Shown here: positions 22,531-34,670 of the stretch, one piece after another
Position numbering within the stretch: the first letter of the stretch is position 1
Layout: the number at the start of each line of letters is the position of its first letter
NCBI GenBank assembly: GCA_035578905.1
Contig: JAQJVL010000004.1
Coordinates: forward strand, 5,065,582 to 5,129,581
Length of the DNA: 64,000 nt
DNA from: Stictocephala bisonia
Taxonomy: Eukaryota; Arthropoda; Insecta; Hemiptera; Membracidae
Direction: 5' to 3'
Translations under genes and position numbers: made by a program
Notes under the pieces: model-generated
Databases searched by the model: none
Told to the model about the DNA's origin: nothing
Seen by the model: only the letters and a program-made list of their open reading frames with translations

Positions 22531-23509
22531 TGCTATCAAACTATCATAAAAATATTGTCAAAATGTTGATTTAGCTTGTTTATTATTTTAGCTTGTAAAA
22601 ATATATGTTACTTAAATTTGTCATTAACTTTATTTTTCTATACTAATTATTTCAAGCATGAATTAGAGTAATAACTAGCGTTATTAGAGTCATAAATTAT
22701 ATTTTAAACACATAAAATGTCTAATAATCAAATTAACTTCATTACAATAAGGTTATAGCCTTTTTAAACAGCAGAATTTAAAATTTAACTACGTATTGTT
22801 TACTTAAATCAATTTTCTTGTGAAAGGAATCGGTATATGATGTTGTGGGCCGCATCAACATAGGTTTATGAGTTCATTTGCTAATGATAAACTTAAAAAA
22901 ATCCTTATAAATTATGAGGTTAATTTTGTGAACTTATAATGATATTGTTTCAACAAAATAATTTTGTATTTTGTAATTCCACAGAAATGCTCTTTGTATT
23001 TTATGGACTTTCTATTTACATAACACAGACTAAACAACAAAATTGTATGCCAATTACTAATAATAAATAACAGAGTTAGTGGCAGCATCTTTTTAGGGAG
23101 TTTCCTGTGTTCTTTAATTTTATTCTTTTATCCAATAAACCAGAGTAGGATTGCAATTATAAGAAGGATAGATAAGTGGCATTTTACAATAGTACTGCAT
23201 GGAGGGGGGGCGTTAAAATAGTCCAAATATGTAAATATATATATATGAATACCCATATGAATGAAGTAGGACACATAGTATCTATATGTACATTTAAAAG
23301 TTCAGTCAATGAATCATTGAAATGAAAACGTGTAATTTCATCTACAATAAGATACAAGGAAGGATAGAGGAAATCACAACAAATATATCATCAAGACTAA
23401 AGAAAAAATGTACCCTAAATGACTTCCCAAACATTGTCATGGTTGGGATTGTCTAGCATAGAAGGGTTCCATTACATACACACTTCCAGACCATGTCCTT
23501 AGAGTCAGT

Positions 23510-23715
23510 CTGACTTGTCAGTCCTCAGAGCATGTGTGTCTATTCATGTTGGACTAAAAATGAAAATTCAATCGGGACGCCTACTAGTGGAAGAATCGTG
23601 AACTGATTTGGTGAGAAAAATGCCATTTACTCTGAGGACTTAGTCTGGGGACATGGCCAATGTCCTCAGACTCAAAAACGTCCCAGTCATGGTGAAATTT
23701 CATATGAGTGTCCTC
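23510..23715. repeat. CTGAGGACT motif cluster
   Basis: CAGTCCTCAGAGCATG, ACTCTGAGGACTTAGTCTGG, GGACATGGCCAATGTCC and TCAGACTC follow in quick succession. The GGGGACAT and CTGAGGACT words match those at 12430-12475 and 13744-13890. GGACATGGCCAATGTCC is itself a near-palindrome. Confidence 0.5.
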
Positions 23716-24284
23716 AGATCCCACCGCTTACAAACACACACCAGTGCATTAAAAAAACCTGAGGCCGTCTGTTGTTATGTTTTCATACATTGTGAGTATC
23801 ACTTTTCCTTATTACTTATAGTTTATTTGCTTTTATAGAATATTCAGTGGCAATACAAATCTAAGTAGCATTTTACTTAGCTAAAATTGCTTAACTCCTT
23901 ACTAGTTATGTTTCCCATATCTTATAAATAGAATGGGAAAAAATTCTACGGAAATGCACAATTACCCCACTTCTGTTTTTCTAGACCAGTCCAGTTACTT
24001 CCAGATAGAATGGTAGTTAATTTGACTATATTGAGCCAGAACCTTCCCGAAATGGCACCCAGAAGCATCTAGATTCCCCTTCCAGAAACATCTCGACAGC
24101 TCCGGAACTTTCTAGACTTACACCAGAGCCTTGCATAAAGGCTCCCCTCAACCTATGAGTTAGTCAGTCAGTCTCAGTGGATGTTTGTCCTCAGCCTTCA
24201 GACTGCAGTGAAAATGACAGTGTAACACAGACAGTACACCGAACAGTGTCAGATACTGCGCAAACACACCAAAGAGTGTTAAGT

Positions 24285-24317
24285 TTGATACTAAACACCT
24301 AAGGGGTTTAGTATCAA
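24285..24317. repeat. 12-bp perfect stem hairpin
   Basis: TTGATACTAAAC (24285-24296) pairs exactly with GTTTAGTATCAA (24306-24317) across a 9-nt loop. It lies inside the LTR-like block described for 22531-24940. Confidence 0.7.
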
Positions 24318-24940
24318 GTGTTCAAATAGTGTTTGTCTGGTAATATAAATCTTTAAATATCTCGTAGTGTCTAATTTAGTTAATTAGTGAGTGTGAATAA
24401 AAGTAACAGTTAGGAACCACAAAGTGGGGTTACCTTATTGTTCCGAATCCTGTAGACCATAAGAATATATAGGAATAGCCAATAAAACATATATTTTAAT
24501 ACTTAATAATTTTAATCAACCCTGAAAAACAAATGATCAGGCTTTCATCCTTTTATAGATAGATTGAGAAATATTACTATTAACAAAACACACTACAGTG
24601 AAGAAAGAGTGAAGAAAGAAATAATAAAATATTTGGCTAAGAAAATGGACATAAAAGTAATATGACTGATAAATTAATTAGAAGTTTTACGAAAAAAATA
24701 CATAGCACACCTACTCCAAAAAAGCAATATCCTAAGAAAAAATTTATATAAATAAATACCAGACATCTCAAGTAAGACACAATATGGTTTCCGGACGAGT
24801 TTATATACTAACACCAATTTTTATTGTAGTCCTAATCTTTATTTACCATTTAATTTTAATGTCTACCAAGTTGCTGTGACAAAAGCAAAAACGTATGCAT
24901 ATAGAAACTTTCAGGACATCATTGATTTAAATGATTAATA

Positions 24941-25623
24941 CAGAGTGTCTCTGAACTCTCTTGGTTGTTGTCAGAGACAATATTTAATATTGTCTAACCA
25001 ACAATATTAAATATTAAAAATTACACAGAATAATATTTTTTTAAGAAAATGTAATTACAAATCCAATGATGTAAGGGTTTTCTAAATCGGATGAAAAATA
25101 ACAAAGAAATGATCATTTATGTGACAGTATGTAAAATGCAATATGCCGGTATTATTATCAGCTGTTACATGTGTGTTGCAGATTCTACTGGCATATTGCA
25201 TTGTACCTACTGTCCCATAAATAATCATTTCTTTGTTAATTTCCATCAGATTTTGAAAAACATTATATCATTGGATTCGTAATCAGATTTTCTAAAAAAA
25301 CCTTATTCTACGTAATTTATAGTATAATTATTGGTTTAGGAGTATTTAAGATTTAAAATTTTAAATGGCCGCCATTTTGAACATTTTGATATAGGAAAAC
25401 CAATAATTTTTCTCCTAATATATGTTTATGTTATAAAGGACCATGCAAAATTACAGCTTAATACACTTTTTTGTTTTTGAGATAAATTTAAAAGTGAAAA
25501 AACAAAATGGCGGCTGTTAGGATAACCAAGGTGTTTTGGACACTTTAAATATGATATTTATAATTCTAAACGAACCAGTAACAACAACCAAGAGAGCTTA
25601 TCAGAGAGTTCAGAGACAGGGTG
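24941..25623. mobile_element. MITE with TA borders and a large internal hairpin
   Basis: The left end CAGAGTGTCTCTGAACTCTC mirrors the right end (reverse complement CACCCTGTCTCTGAACTCTC), each preceded by TA (24939-24940 and 25624-25625). TTGGTTGTTG words follow in both arms. The interior contains a long imperfect inverted repeat (25028-25312). No transposase. Related ends lie near 20686 and possibly 50797. Confidence 0.7.
25028..25312. repeat. Long imperfect hairpin, ~125-bp arms
   Basis: Arms of about 125 bp (25028-25155 and 25180-25312) are reverse complements with scattered mismatches. Examples are AATCCAATGAT with ATCATTGGATT, and ACAAAGAAATGATCATTTAT with ATAAATAATCATTTCTTTGT. A transcript through it would form a long duplex. 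An open frame (25091-25282) spans it by chance. Confidence 0.75.
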
Positions 25624-25741
25624 TATATACCTTGAAATAGATGATATTGTTGTCATTTAATATGTTAACACTATCAAACAAAAATTATTACTATTTTCCT
25701 TTCACTGTATTTCAAACCAATTAACTAAAATGAATTTCCCA

Positions 25742-25917
25742 TTAAATCATATACGAACCCAATATTTTAACTACTGGTGGTTGTTCCTCCTCACCAACTG
25801 GACGTCGCTGTGCTGATCTGGACCGTTCTCTTTCGCGGCCCCTGCCTTGTCCTCGCCATCGAACTTGGCTTCCTCTCCTTCCCTCCTGAATCATTTCATT
25901 CTCAGGTACATCATTTT
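25742..25917 (-). CDS. Candidate terminal exon, RG/RE/RS-rich C terminus
   Basis: A TTTCAG acceptor-like border at 25918-25920 opens a minus frame reading NDVPENEMIQEGRRGSQVRW, RGQGRGRERERSRSAQRR and PVGEEEQPPVV, ending at TAA (25742-25744). The segment is much more GC-rich than its surroundings, and its composition (Arg-Gly, Arg-Glu and Arg-Ser clusters) is that of nuclear or RNA-binding proteins. A GTAGTT donor near the PPV residues is an alternative end, which would make this an internal exon. I do not recognise the gene. Its upstream exons should lie at higher coordinates; the candidates at 31256 and 33942 are on the same strand. Confidence 0.5.
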
Positions 25918-27227
25918 CTGAAATGATAAATGTATTTGTTGCAACATGCGTTTAGTTACAAGTTCTAATTAATAAGGATAAGTGATTTGTAATATTAATG
26001 AAAGTTATAGTTTTATTGTAAAACTATTTATACTTCAGATAAAACGTCGGTCAAATTTCAATGTCTGCCCCCTTTCTTACTCACTCACCCACACAAAGAA
26101 AGAACTATTCACTGCAGGGTCAATAATATCTATAAATAAAAGGGGTATAATGAAATCACAAATTAAGATCAAAACTGTAATCACCAGACCCTCAACCATT
26201 CTCACCACTTTATTGATTCTGTATCAGGTATCCACACAAATACAGTGGAAAGATAAGAGTGCGGAGAGGCAAAATCAAATTGCAGGTCTCATAATGGCAA
26301 CAGTGCTAAGATGTAAGACTGATTTATGTGGCGAAATCAATGTTAAACTAATTTTATTATTTTATTTATAAGTGTTTGATAATTAATTACCTACCGGTAT
26401 TAAAGTTGCAAAATGATCTTGTCATTATTTTTACTACAGTGAATTTTCAAACATCACAAGTCATCTGAAACTGCAAAAACGGTGTATTTTTCCCACTCTA
26501 AATACAATTAAAAAAATAGTGAAAAGGTAAAAATATAAAATTTACACTCATAATCACAAAAATAGACGAGAAAAACTTTAATGGTAATTTAGTTTTCTTC
26601 CACCCTTATACTTTCCACACTGTTGATGTTCAAACTCGATTATCTATACTTTTTGAACCAATAGTAGTTAAGGTTTGTAGGAAGGCAACTATTTCATGTA
26701 TATTTGGTCATATTTATACCTTTATAAAACTGCTTCCTCCGAACCAATGACATTCCTTTCTTTGAAGAAGAGTTTGTCAGTTTCAAATATAGTTTCATTT
26801 TCTTAACAGATCCCTAGTTGTAGTACACTAGATGTGATTCAGAATATTCAATTGAATTCAGCAACATCTCTGTGAATGCATATTACTCTTTAATGTCCAT
26901 AAAATTTGAACTAAAAAAATTACAAAACAAATCTTTATTGGTAAAAATATAGGGTATTTTGACAAAATCTACTGATAGTCTTCACACAATACTATAAAAC
27001 CTTACTTACATTGACGAATGTAAAATATTTTGTTCTCGAAGAAAAGAACTAACAATGTTGGGAATGGCTGACATAGGTTACACCCCTGACTAAATAACAG
27101 TATTCAAAATAATTTAAAGGCAAAACAATAAACAAAAAAATAAATAAACAAAAAGACATTTATTTAAACAAATCAAACAAGACTTTAATTAAAACCCTGG
27201 TTCATAGTATTAATGCCTTCAGTTCAA

Positions 27228-27258
<31 letters not shown>

Positions 27259-29635
27259 TTCAGACAATTTAAAGACTTAATAATTAACTAAGAAATCGAT
27301 CAATAAATTATCACCTTAACGATAGTAAACCAAATATTGGAAATGAAGAGGTAAGTTAATAATAGGAAAGCAGGCTCATTATGAACATATTTCAATCTTC
27401 TATGATAAGCTCAAGATTCTAAACAACACAAGAACATTATTTGTAAATTTTCAATAGTTTAAAATGTTAGGCGATAGAGAGGAATGTTTAATCCTAAACC
27501 TCACCAAATAAAGACATTTTTCATTTCATTTCAACATAAATCAATAAATAACTACAAAAATGTAATATGTAAGGGGTCCACCAGGAGGACAGGGTTATTT
27601 GTACCCCTACTAAATAAGTTATTTGTAATCATATATTACATTAGTAATAATAAAAAAATTTCACTTGAATCGATTTTGTTGCAAAACATACTATTGACAT
27701 GTAACATATAACTATACCTTATCTACAGACAAGTTGGGCATGCGTGGCTCCCAGCCTCAACAGCAACTCTCATGTACAATGAGACATTTTGACAAGAAAC
27801 TTGCACGGATGCCTAATGGATAGGCCATGTCTTGGCGTCTGTACTCCTGCGTATCAGAGGCACATGAACAGTGCCGTTTGATAATCTCAAAATGTCCAAC
27901 CATTGACTTTGTTCAGTATTCCAGAACTCAGCTGCAATGTTACATCAGATTAGATTTTGAAGTATATACTTGCATTTAAATTTGACGATTATAAAACATT
28001 TCAACATAGCAAATTTTAAAATGGTATTTGATAGCAATTTATTTTTTAAGAACAATTGTATACGTGGAATTATATGTAGTGAATCATTAAACTAGTTTTA
28101 TTTATTGCTTAGATTAATTCTTTATATTTAATTATTCCCTATCATTTGATCAAGATTCAGAAATCAATAATTTTATAATTTTCATTTTACAAATTGAAAT
28201 GAGATACTATTACATTTAAGTTAAACAACTTACAATATTCAATTATAAGATTTGTAAGCACTTCAATAGTCCGCTAATAACATAGTAAACAAATTTTGAC
28301 TGCAAAAATTAAAAAGTAATCGGTCAGAACTTATTAGGATTTTAGAAAAATTTACCATAATTAATTGCACCTTCAGGAACCCCGTCAGTATAAACTAATA
28401 ATACACAATAACTTCAAATAAAAAGGTTTGGTGATCTTAAAATCACAGTTTGACTAAAACAGGGAATTCAGAATTAGAGATATCTTTGATATGCATATCT
28501 AGAACATAATGAACAGTGTTGTCGGTTTAGTCACAGAGTTCAGTTATTTCCTATGGTTCCTCTACCCCCTTCCGCTCAACACGCTGTAATTAAGTGGTTA
28601 TGGATCTATAAGATTCTGTGCTTTAGGATTTGGAGCTATATGACAAACCCAGAAATATTCTGATGTATGCGACAACTTCAATTTCTGACTTGCAAGATTC
28701 TAAGCTGTAGGATGCTGACTTTTAGGTCAACTAACTCTCTGTAATGAGTAATTTGGTGCTATGAGCCAATTCAAATTTTCAACAATACATACCATAGCTC
28801 TGAATCTTTTGGCAGGTGAGTCATGCACCAAAACAATTCTAAGTAATATGACAACTTTATTTTCGACATTATGCGATTCGGGGCTATAAGATTAGGAGTT
28901 ATGGGACCTGAAGTTATAGCTTGTTAAAGGGAAAAAAAACTTGGCAGATGTAGCACTAGTTAATTTGTTTTTTTGTCCCTAATCTGTGAATTCAATCCTG
29001 AACTTACATTTTAGAAATAACTTTTTCCAGCTGATGAAATTAAAATACTACACCTTATTGGATTTTAATTAAATTGTTCACTCAAGCAGCACAATTTTTA
29101 TATGATTTAGATTCCAAACAAACTGTTTTCTACAGCTTAAAAATTTCTTAAATCTTGAGTTGCAATGTTGGGAGTAATGTTATCCCATATTATCATTGTT
29201 TTACTCAATAATGATTCCATTTGATACAGTTTCTATACACTGAACCATTGCTGACAATCTACTTCGAAGAACATATTTGAGGTCATTAGGCTAAACCGAA
29301 TACATTTGAATATGAGAGGTATGTCAAAAAGTTATTTTAGTTGTATCAAGTATGAATCTACATTGACTTTTAGCAGCTTAGCAACCTTTTATTATCAGTA
29401 CCCTGATCACTCACACTCTACAGACAACGATAACAAAGTAAGTCAATGCTCTAATAGATTTCTGTGAAAGTTCAACGATTACTTTCCTTTTAACTGTTAG
29501 CAACTAAACAGTATGAAACATATCAATGGTTACTGCTGGTATAGAAGAGTAATCATTCCTAAACTGGTTAAAATATTTCCAGAAGTTCGAGGGTTCATTT
29601 TCAGGCACTTAATATACTAAGTGAATGCTTCCTTC
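25918..29635. other. Mostly AT-rich, possible intron(s)
   Basis: A GC-richer island at 27720-27940 could hold an exon. On the minus strand an acceptor-like GCAG near 27937 opens a 39-codon frame beginning EFWNTEQSQWLDILRLSNG; on the plus strand an acceptor at 27729 opens DKLGMRGSQPQQQL. Neither has a known motif. A poly(A) run lies near 27230. The 129-codon plus frame at 25982-26371 has no recognised domain. Confidence 0.4.
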
Positions 29636-29637
29636 TA

Positions 29638-30561
29638 TGAGGCGCGTTTTTAAAGTAAGCACCGTTTTGGAATCCCACCGCTGTAGCGCTGCGTTCAGTG
29701 TTCAGCGCATGCGTGCTAGGTATCTGTTGGCAAGCCACAGCCGCCGTTATGGATCCATTCGACTGTATTTAAGGTCACTTATGACTGTTTAAAATTCTTC
29801 CTCTGATTAAAAATGCCGCCGACTGTGAATTATGCGCTGTGCAAGTTTTCATTATACTAACGGTGTTAAAGCAGCTGATATTCATCGTGAGTCTGTCACA
29901 GTGATAATTTGGTTTTAAAAATCGTAACCATCACAATTCTAATGCTCTAGGAATGTGAGATAACTGGTTAAACATTTTTTTTTGTGTGATTCTTGTCAAA
30001 CATTTGTTTTTGTGATTCTCCGTCAGCATTTTGGGAACCTACCGTAAGCATATCTTTCGGTACTTCAAACGGTCTGTCACAATTTCAATAAGCGTACTTC
30101 TTGACACTTGAAGACACACAACATAATGATGCAGTTGTAAAGCGTCTGTTTTCTCTGAATTTTTTCAGTAATATCATCAGTAATGAGTGAAGGTTTCGGA
30201 CTTCGTTCCTCATCATTCACATTCGCACAACCTTAAAAGATCTCACCCATTTCTATACAATCCCATTACTCATTCTGTTTTCTCAATAAACTTCAAAGAT
30301 CTCTCGATGAATGTTGGTTGCTTTCATGTCTTTAGCGTTACAAAAACTTATCACAACATGTACTCTACAGTTGGCGGTATTTTTAATCAGAGGAGGAATT
30401 TTAAACAGTCATAAGCGACCTTAAATACAGTCGAATGGGTCCGTAATGGCGGCTGTGGCTTGCCAAAAGATATTAGTATCTAGTACGCATGCGCTGAACG
30501 TCGATCGCAACGTTACAGCAGCGGGATTCTAAAACAGTACTTACTTTAAAAACACGCCTCG
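29638..30561. mobile_element. Fold-back mariner: two 5' halves in opposite orientation
   Basis: Both ends carry the same mariner terminus (TGAGGCGCGTTTTTAAAGTA on the left, CGAGGCGTGTTTTTAAAGTA read inward from the right). TA flanks at 29636-29637 and 30562-30563. The left part encodes the transposase start on the plus strand (NGVKAADIHRESVTV near 29860). The right part encodes the same region on the minus strand (MKATNIHREIFEVY, then DEERSPKPSLITDDITEKI and VPKMLTENHKNK, from 30390 down to about 29980). The join is near 29905-29935. The catalytic domain is missing from both. It is a 924-bp palindromic derivative, not a standard internal deletion. Confidence 0.8.
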
Positions 30562-30563
30562 TA

Positions 30564-31255
30564 CAAAAATATAATCGTTTGCTTTTATGTGACCTTATTA
30601 AGTCATAGAAGACCACTATGGATATCTTGACCCTCCCTCATTTCAGTGATATATTATCTTTCATTGACTTAAATATTGCTGAATTTAGAGCATTGGCAGC
30701 AGCACTAATAGTAGTTCAGAAAAGAAATCTATCCAGTTTTACGATGAAAGATGATGGTATAAACCTAAGTAATCCTAAGAATGAAAAAAGATATTTTTAT
30801 TCGTAGGCCTAAGTGGCTGGGGTCATTAGTAAAAATTGAAGTTTCCGACTAACAAGCACGTCAAGGTGTAATTTACAATATTTATCATCACCAAACGTTT
30901 CGCCCATGTTGTGATGTGGCATCCTCAGCGGTATCTCTGAGATTACCTTGATGCAGTTGTACTGTAAGCTTTAATTTTTAGTAATGAAAAAGGATCCTTA
31001 CTGTAAGAACTTTCAACTAAATCACCCAATGAATAGAGCTTTTAAGGAGAGGGGTTGGCTCCTTTCTTCCCTGAGTAATACAATACTGACATAATTTATG
31101 GAAAAATAAGTTTACAACTGTACAGAAATTACTATACGACCATATGATAACTTATCAAGAAGTTGTTTTGTCAATCACATACTAAGCTTCATTATTATCC
31201 CAAAACTGAAAAAAGGACATTGCCTGTGGGACACAGAGACCAAGTCTAAACAAAC
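30564..31255. other. Spacer with a possible plus-strand exon
   Basis: At 30647-30756 a CATTTCAG acceptor and a GATG|GTATAA donor-like border enclose the plus frame DILSFIDLNIAEFRALAAAL and VVQKRNLSSF. It reads like protein but matches no family I know. I see nothing else here. Confidence 0.3.
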
Positions 31256-31411
31256 CTGGAGACACTAATAGCATTTTGACACGGTTGCTTTAGACAAATT
31301 TTTAACCCCACCATACAGCTGATCAAATTATAATTTTTCATTTGACAATCCTTCCCTAGTAGGTAAAATACGTCATTATACCTATCATGATAAAAGTGTT
31401 GAAAGACTTGT
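31256..31411 (-). CDS. Candidate internal exon, unidentified
   Basis: TTTTCTAG acceptor at 31412-31415 and CCAG|GTTTGT donor at 31255 enclose a 156-bp open segment on the minus strand: QVFQHFYHDRYNDVFYLLGK, then QMKNYNLISCMVGLKICLKQ and NAISVSR. There is a faint by-eye resemblance to the I-F-K-Q-Y...Y-N-D-Y region of cohesin subunit SA/STAG, and the exon at 33942-34041 has a similarly faint match to an earlier STAG region in the right order. The similarity is too weak to name the gene. A protein-database search of the translation would decide. Confidence 0.4.
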
Positions 31412-33941
31412 CTAGAAAAGATTAACAGCTTGCATAAGAAAATTAAATTTACAGTTGACAGAAACACAAAACTTATTGAAACAAGCTTTTGCGACGGTCA
31501 AACACTACTGTGAATAAGTCACTTTATAAAGTAACAATAATGTTTTATTACTAATATATTGGTTATTACCGTTACGTTAGTTACTGTCAGTGTCATGTTT
31601 GTTAATGTAAAATAACATCATAATATTTAGTGAAATAAGCGTGATAAAGGTTTATATATTTTTTTGAAATCTAATTTGAGTTTGGTTTTGTCAAAGAAGC
31701 ATTGTTTATTTACGTAATTAGTAGGCTACTAGGGGATCACTTAGTGTATTTTATAACATTGTATTTATTTTTTCATTGAATTTAGTGAATATACTTTAAG
31801 TGGCTTGGGATTAATATACTAAGAAACTGATATAATATAAAACTGATTCTAACACAAAAATGTATCCAATCATTTATAAAGTAATATAGATTTTCAGAAA
31901 AATGTGCTATTCTGGGTTATGGTGGTAAATATATATATATACCACCATACAATGTCCAGCTAAGTATATATTTTATGAAACTAGATAACATTTCTGGCAG
32001 TTTGTATATTTTGGAATTTGTAGTTATTCAATATTTCCTAAATTTTTTGTCATGGTTCACCCTTTCATTCAGTTTCCTAATTTTCTTGGCCTGGTCCCCC
32101 TTCCCCCAATATGCCAAATACTAAATTTTATCATTTACATGGATACAAAAAAGTGTAAAATGCCTTAAGATTGTAAAAGCAATTTTATCATAAAGTACTT
32201 GTATTCCTAAACAGAATTAAGTATAAAATCAGAGAATATTTAATACTTTTAACGATTTAAAACAAAAATAACCTTGCAAAATGTCAAAAACTGTTTTGCC
32301 AATAGAGTTTTTAGTTGCCAGTAGATAGAATAAAACTTTTAACTTCACATACTTATGAAACAGAAGAGTGAATATGAAAGCATATAGCATGCAAGAGATA
32401 TCATGTGAACTGGCCTTGTCTATATCGAAGAAAAAAGTCCATTGTATATCTAGGTATTGAATGCTTAATTAGATAAACTAAAAATGGTTTAAACAAGGTT
32501 ATGTCAGAATGATCTATACTTAGACCAATATCACTTAGACACATCGGCTGCATGAATTCATCTATCCAAAATTAGGATATTATTCAATAATATAATGACG
32601 ATATAATTCTTTAATATAATTTCATCTACTGCCTTAGACAGAAAAAAAAACAAGAAAATGGATGACACTTTAATATAAAAAGTATTCTACTACCTAAAAC
32701 TGATGGAAGACTAAAACTTTGGTGTGGAACTAAATTGACACCCATTTAATTTGGTAAAGTGTGACACCATTTCTAGATAGAGATTAAAATTATTTGGTAC
32801 ACGGAAACTAGATTTAAAAAAGAAAAACTGAGCAAAAACTATTTGGTCTTGTTTGTATGATGATAAAAAATTGATTATTACATATAATTACCTAAGAAAG
32901 AGATATCATTTATTTATAGATAATTTTTGTGTTTCATTTAGCCTAGTTAAATGACTAGTGAAGAAACCTTCATGAACCATGTAAAGTAGTAAATCAACAA
33001 GATTTAAGGTCGGAGAAAAAGCTTATTACGAAAAAGGTTTAAACAGTTCTGTTAATATATGGGGAAATGAAGAGCAAAACAAAATCTGTCTTAGCTTACT
33101 TTCTGCTAAAACAAAATTTTTAGAGAATTTCCAAAATTTTTTTTAGTATTACGCGATGAAAAAAACCACATCTGATGTTGCTGATTACAATACAAATCAT
33201 GGGGGAAATAGATTAAAATGATACAATGTTATATTATTACTTGTATCAACCAGATGAAATATTTGAAAAAAAAGTATAGAGTTTAATTTTATTTCCTGAA
33301 AGGGAACCATAGCCAGCTTTGCTTTCTAGATTACCCCACAATTTTGCCCTCCATGATTATCTATCTGTATAAATTCCAACATTTTTAATACAGATACATT
33401 GACAAACGGTAATTTAACACATAAAAAGGGTACTCATCCAGTTGTGGGGCAGCAGCAGGAAGGTCTTTGAGCACTTGCTCCCATGCACGCTATGTACTGC
33501 ACTGTCAGCCAACTGGCAAACCCCCCCACTCCCTTCCCCTATTATCACTCGTCACTGGGCTATTATTTTGTGCGGGTATGCCACAATCTAACACATAGCC
33601 CAATGCTATACCCAATGTCAAATAGAGAATTTAGTTGACAATTTTAAAAATATTTTGGACAGCCTAAATAATTTTGTCGGTCTGAAAAACACTCAATTTT
33701 AGGTTTTTCGCATAATACGTCAGAGAAAATGATGGCATGAAAATTTTTGATATTGGAAGATTTAAATTTCTATCATGGTAGACAATGGGGTAAAGATAGT
33801 TTATTATGGTCCTTGAAAAACTTTATTTCAAACTGATTACTGAAGATATTTGAATCAGAAAAAGAAAACTTTATTTCTAACTGAAGATATTTAAATGGTA
33901 ATCATTCCAAAAAAATTTCAAGGCTTGATTAAAAGACATAC
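31412..33941. other. AT-rich stretch, possible intron; contains a perfect palindrome
   Basis: No convincing exon between the two candidate exons. TATGGTGGTA at 31918-31927 is mirrored exactly by TACCACCATA at 31940-31949 around an AT run. A GC-richer island at 33425-33560 has no recognised frame. Confidence 0.45.
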
Positions 33942-34041
33942 CTCTTGGTATATTTTACATAGTTGATGAATTCATGGAATGTTGCAAGTAAAGCCAAACT
34001 CAAAATATCTTTCCCATCATTTCCTGATATCTGAACTAATG
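33942..34041 (-). CDS. Candidate internal exon, unidentified
   Basis: Minus-strand frame ALVQISGNDGKDILSLALLA then TFHEFINYVKYTKR. It is bounded by a TAATTTAG acceptor at 34042 and an excellent AAGAG|GTATGT donor at 33941. An alternative acceptor (TTTTTCAG) about 30 bp upstream would add an Asn-rich stretch. The strong donor and clean frame favour a real exon. A faint STAG-like reading (the DD..L..L..L..FH pattern) is noted under 31256-31411. The open frame reading on upstream to 34168 without a splice is less likely. Confidence 0.5.
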
Positions 34042-34530
34042 CTAAATTAAAATTATTATTATTGTTACTGAAAAACAGAAGTATGTTTGGTAATACATAT
34101 TGATAGTTCGTAAATCTATTTATTTCAATAATTAAATTGTCTATTGACGCAATAAAGATATAACACAAGTTAATATTAAATAATTAATTTAGCACAATAA
34201 ATGCTGACAGGTATGAATATTCAAAATTGGAGACAATACATTTTATATTTATTGGCTTTATATTCTTTACTCAAAATTTGGGAAAACTTTATTTACTACC
34301 CATATTTTGAACTAAAAAGCTTCTCTACAGGACAATAACTATACATTTTATATCATATTATTTGAAAAATAATTTTGTTAATATTTGTTTAGAAGTGTTG
34401 TTAAACAATTCATTTCTAACTGAATGAACACCTTGAGAAAGATGGTTCAGTTTACTACCGTTTACGTAACTTATGGAAAAAACCCACGGTGGTGGTATAT
34501 TTCTGACCGCAGAATACACTAAAAAGGCCA
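34042..34530. other. Unassigned AT-rich spacer
   Basis: It lies between the candidate exon and the first minisatellite units. No gene or element is seen. Confidence 0.5.
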
Positions 34531-34670
34531 GATGGCCCACCCATACACGTACAGTAGTATTGACCCACCGGCCCACCTATACACGTACAATGGTACTAAC
34601 CCACTGGCCCACCCATACACATACAATGGTAGTAACCCACCCGCCCACCTATACACGTACAATGGTACTA
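34531..34670 (+). repeat. Outlying units of the 36-bp minisatellite
   Basis: About four diverged units with a CCCATACACGTACA core and a GTACTAACCCAC tail, separated from the main array by ~170 bp of AT-rich DNA. They contain CAATGG or CAGTAG in place of the CAGTGG/CTGTGG of the main array. Confidence 0.85.

Larger units (their letters stand above)
22531..24940. other. Gene-poor stretch with CTGAGGACT words and a possible promoter-like block
   Basis: CTGAGGACT/AGTCCTCAG words cluster at 23510-23715. At 24060-24230 a GC-richer block has a GCATAAAGGC TATA-like box followed ~25 bp later by TCAGTCAGTCTCAGTGG and, further on, an AATAAAAG signal near 24397. This order resembles an LTR, but no LTR ends or internal retroelement were found. 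No gene can be supported. Confidence 0.35.

Noticed and set aside
25982..26371. 129-codon gene on the plus strand
   Set aside because: The composition looks like translated AT-rich intergenic DNA; no motif, and it lies just above a minus-strand exon candidate.
27720..27940. Host exon in the GC-richer island
   Set aside because: Both strands offer an acceptor and a short open frame, and neither has a clean donor or a recognised motif. It is only mentioned in the spacer note.
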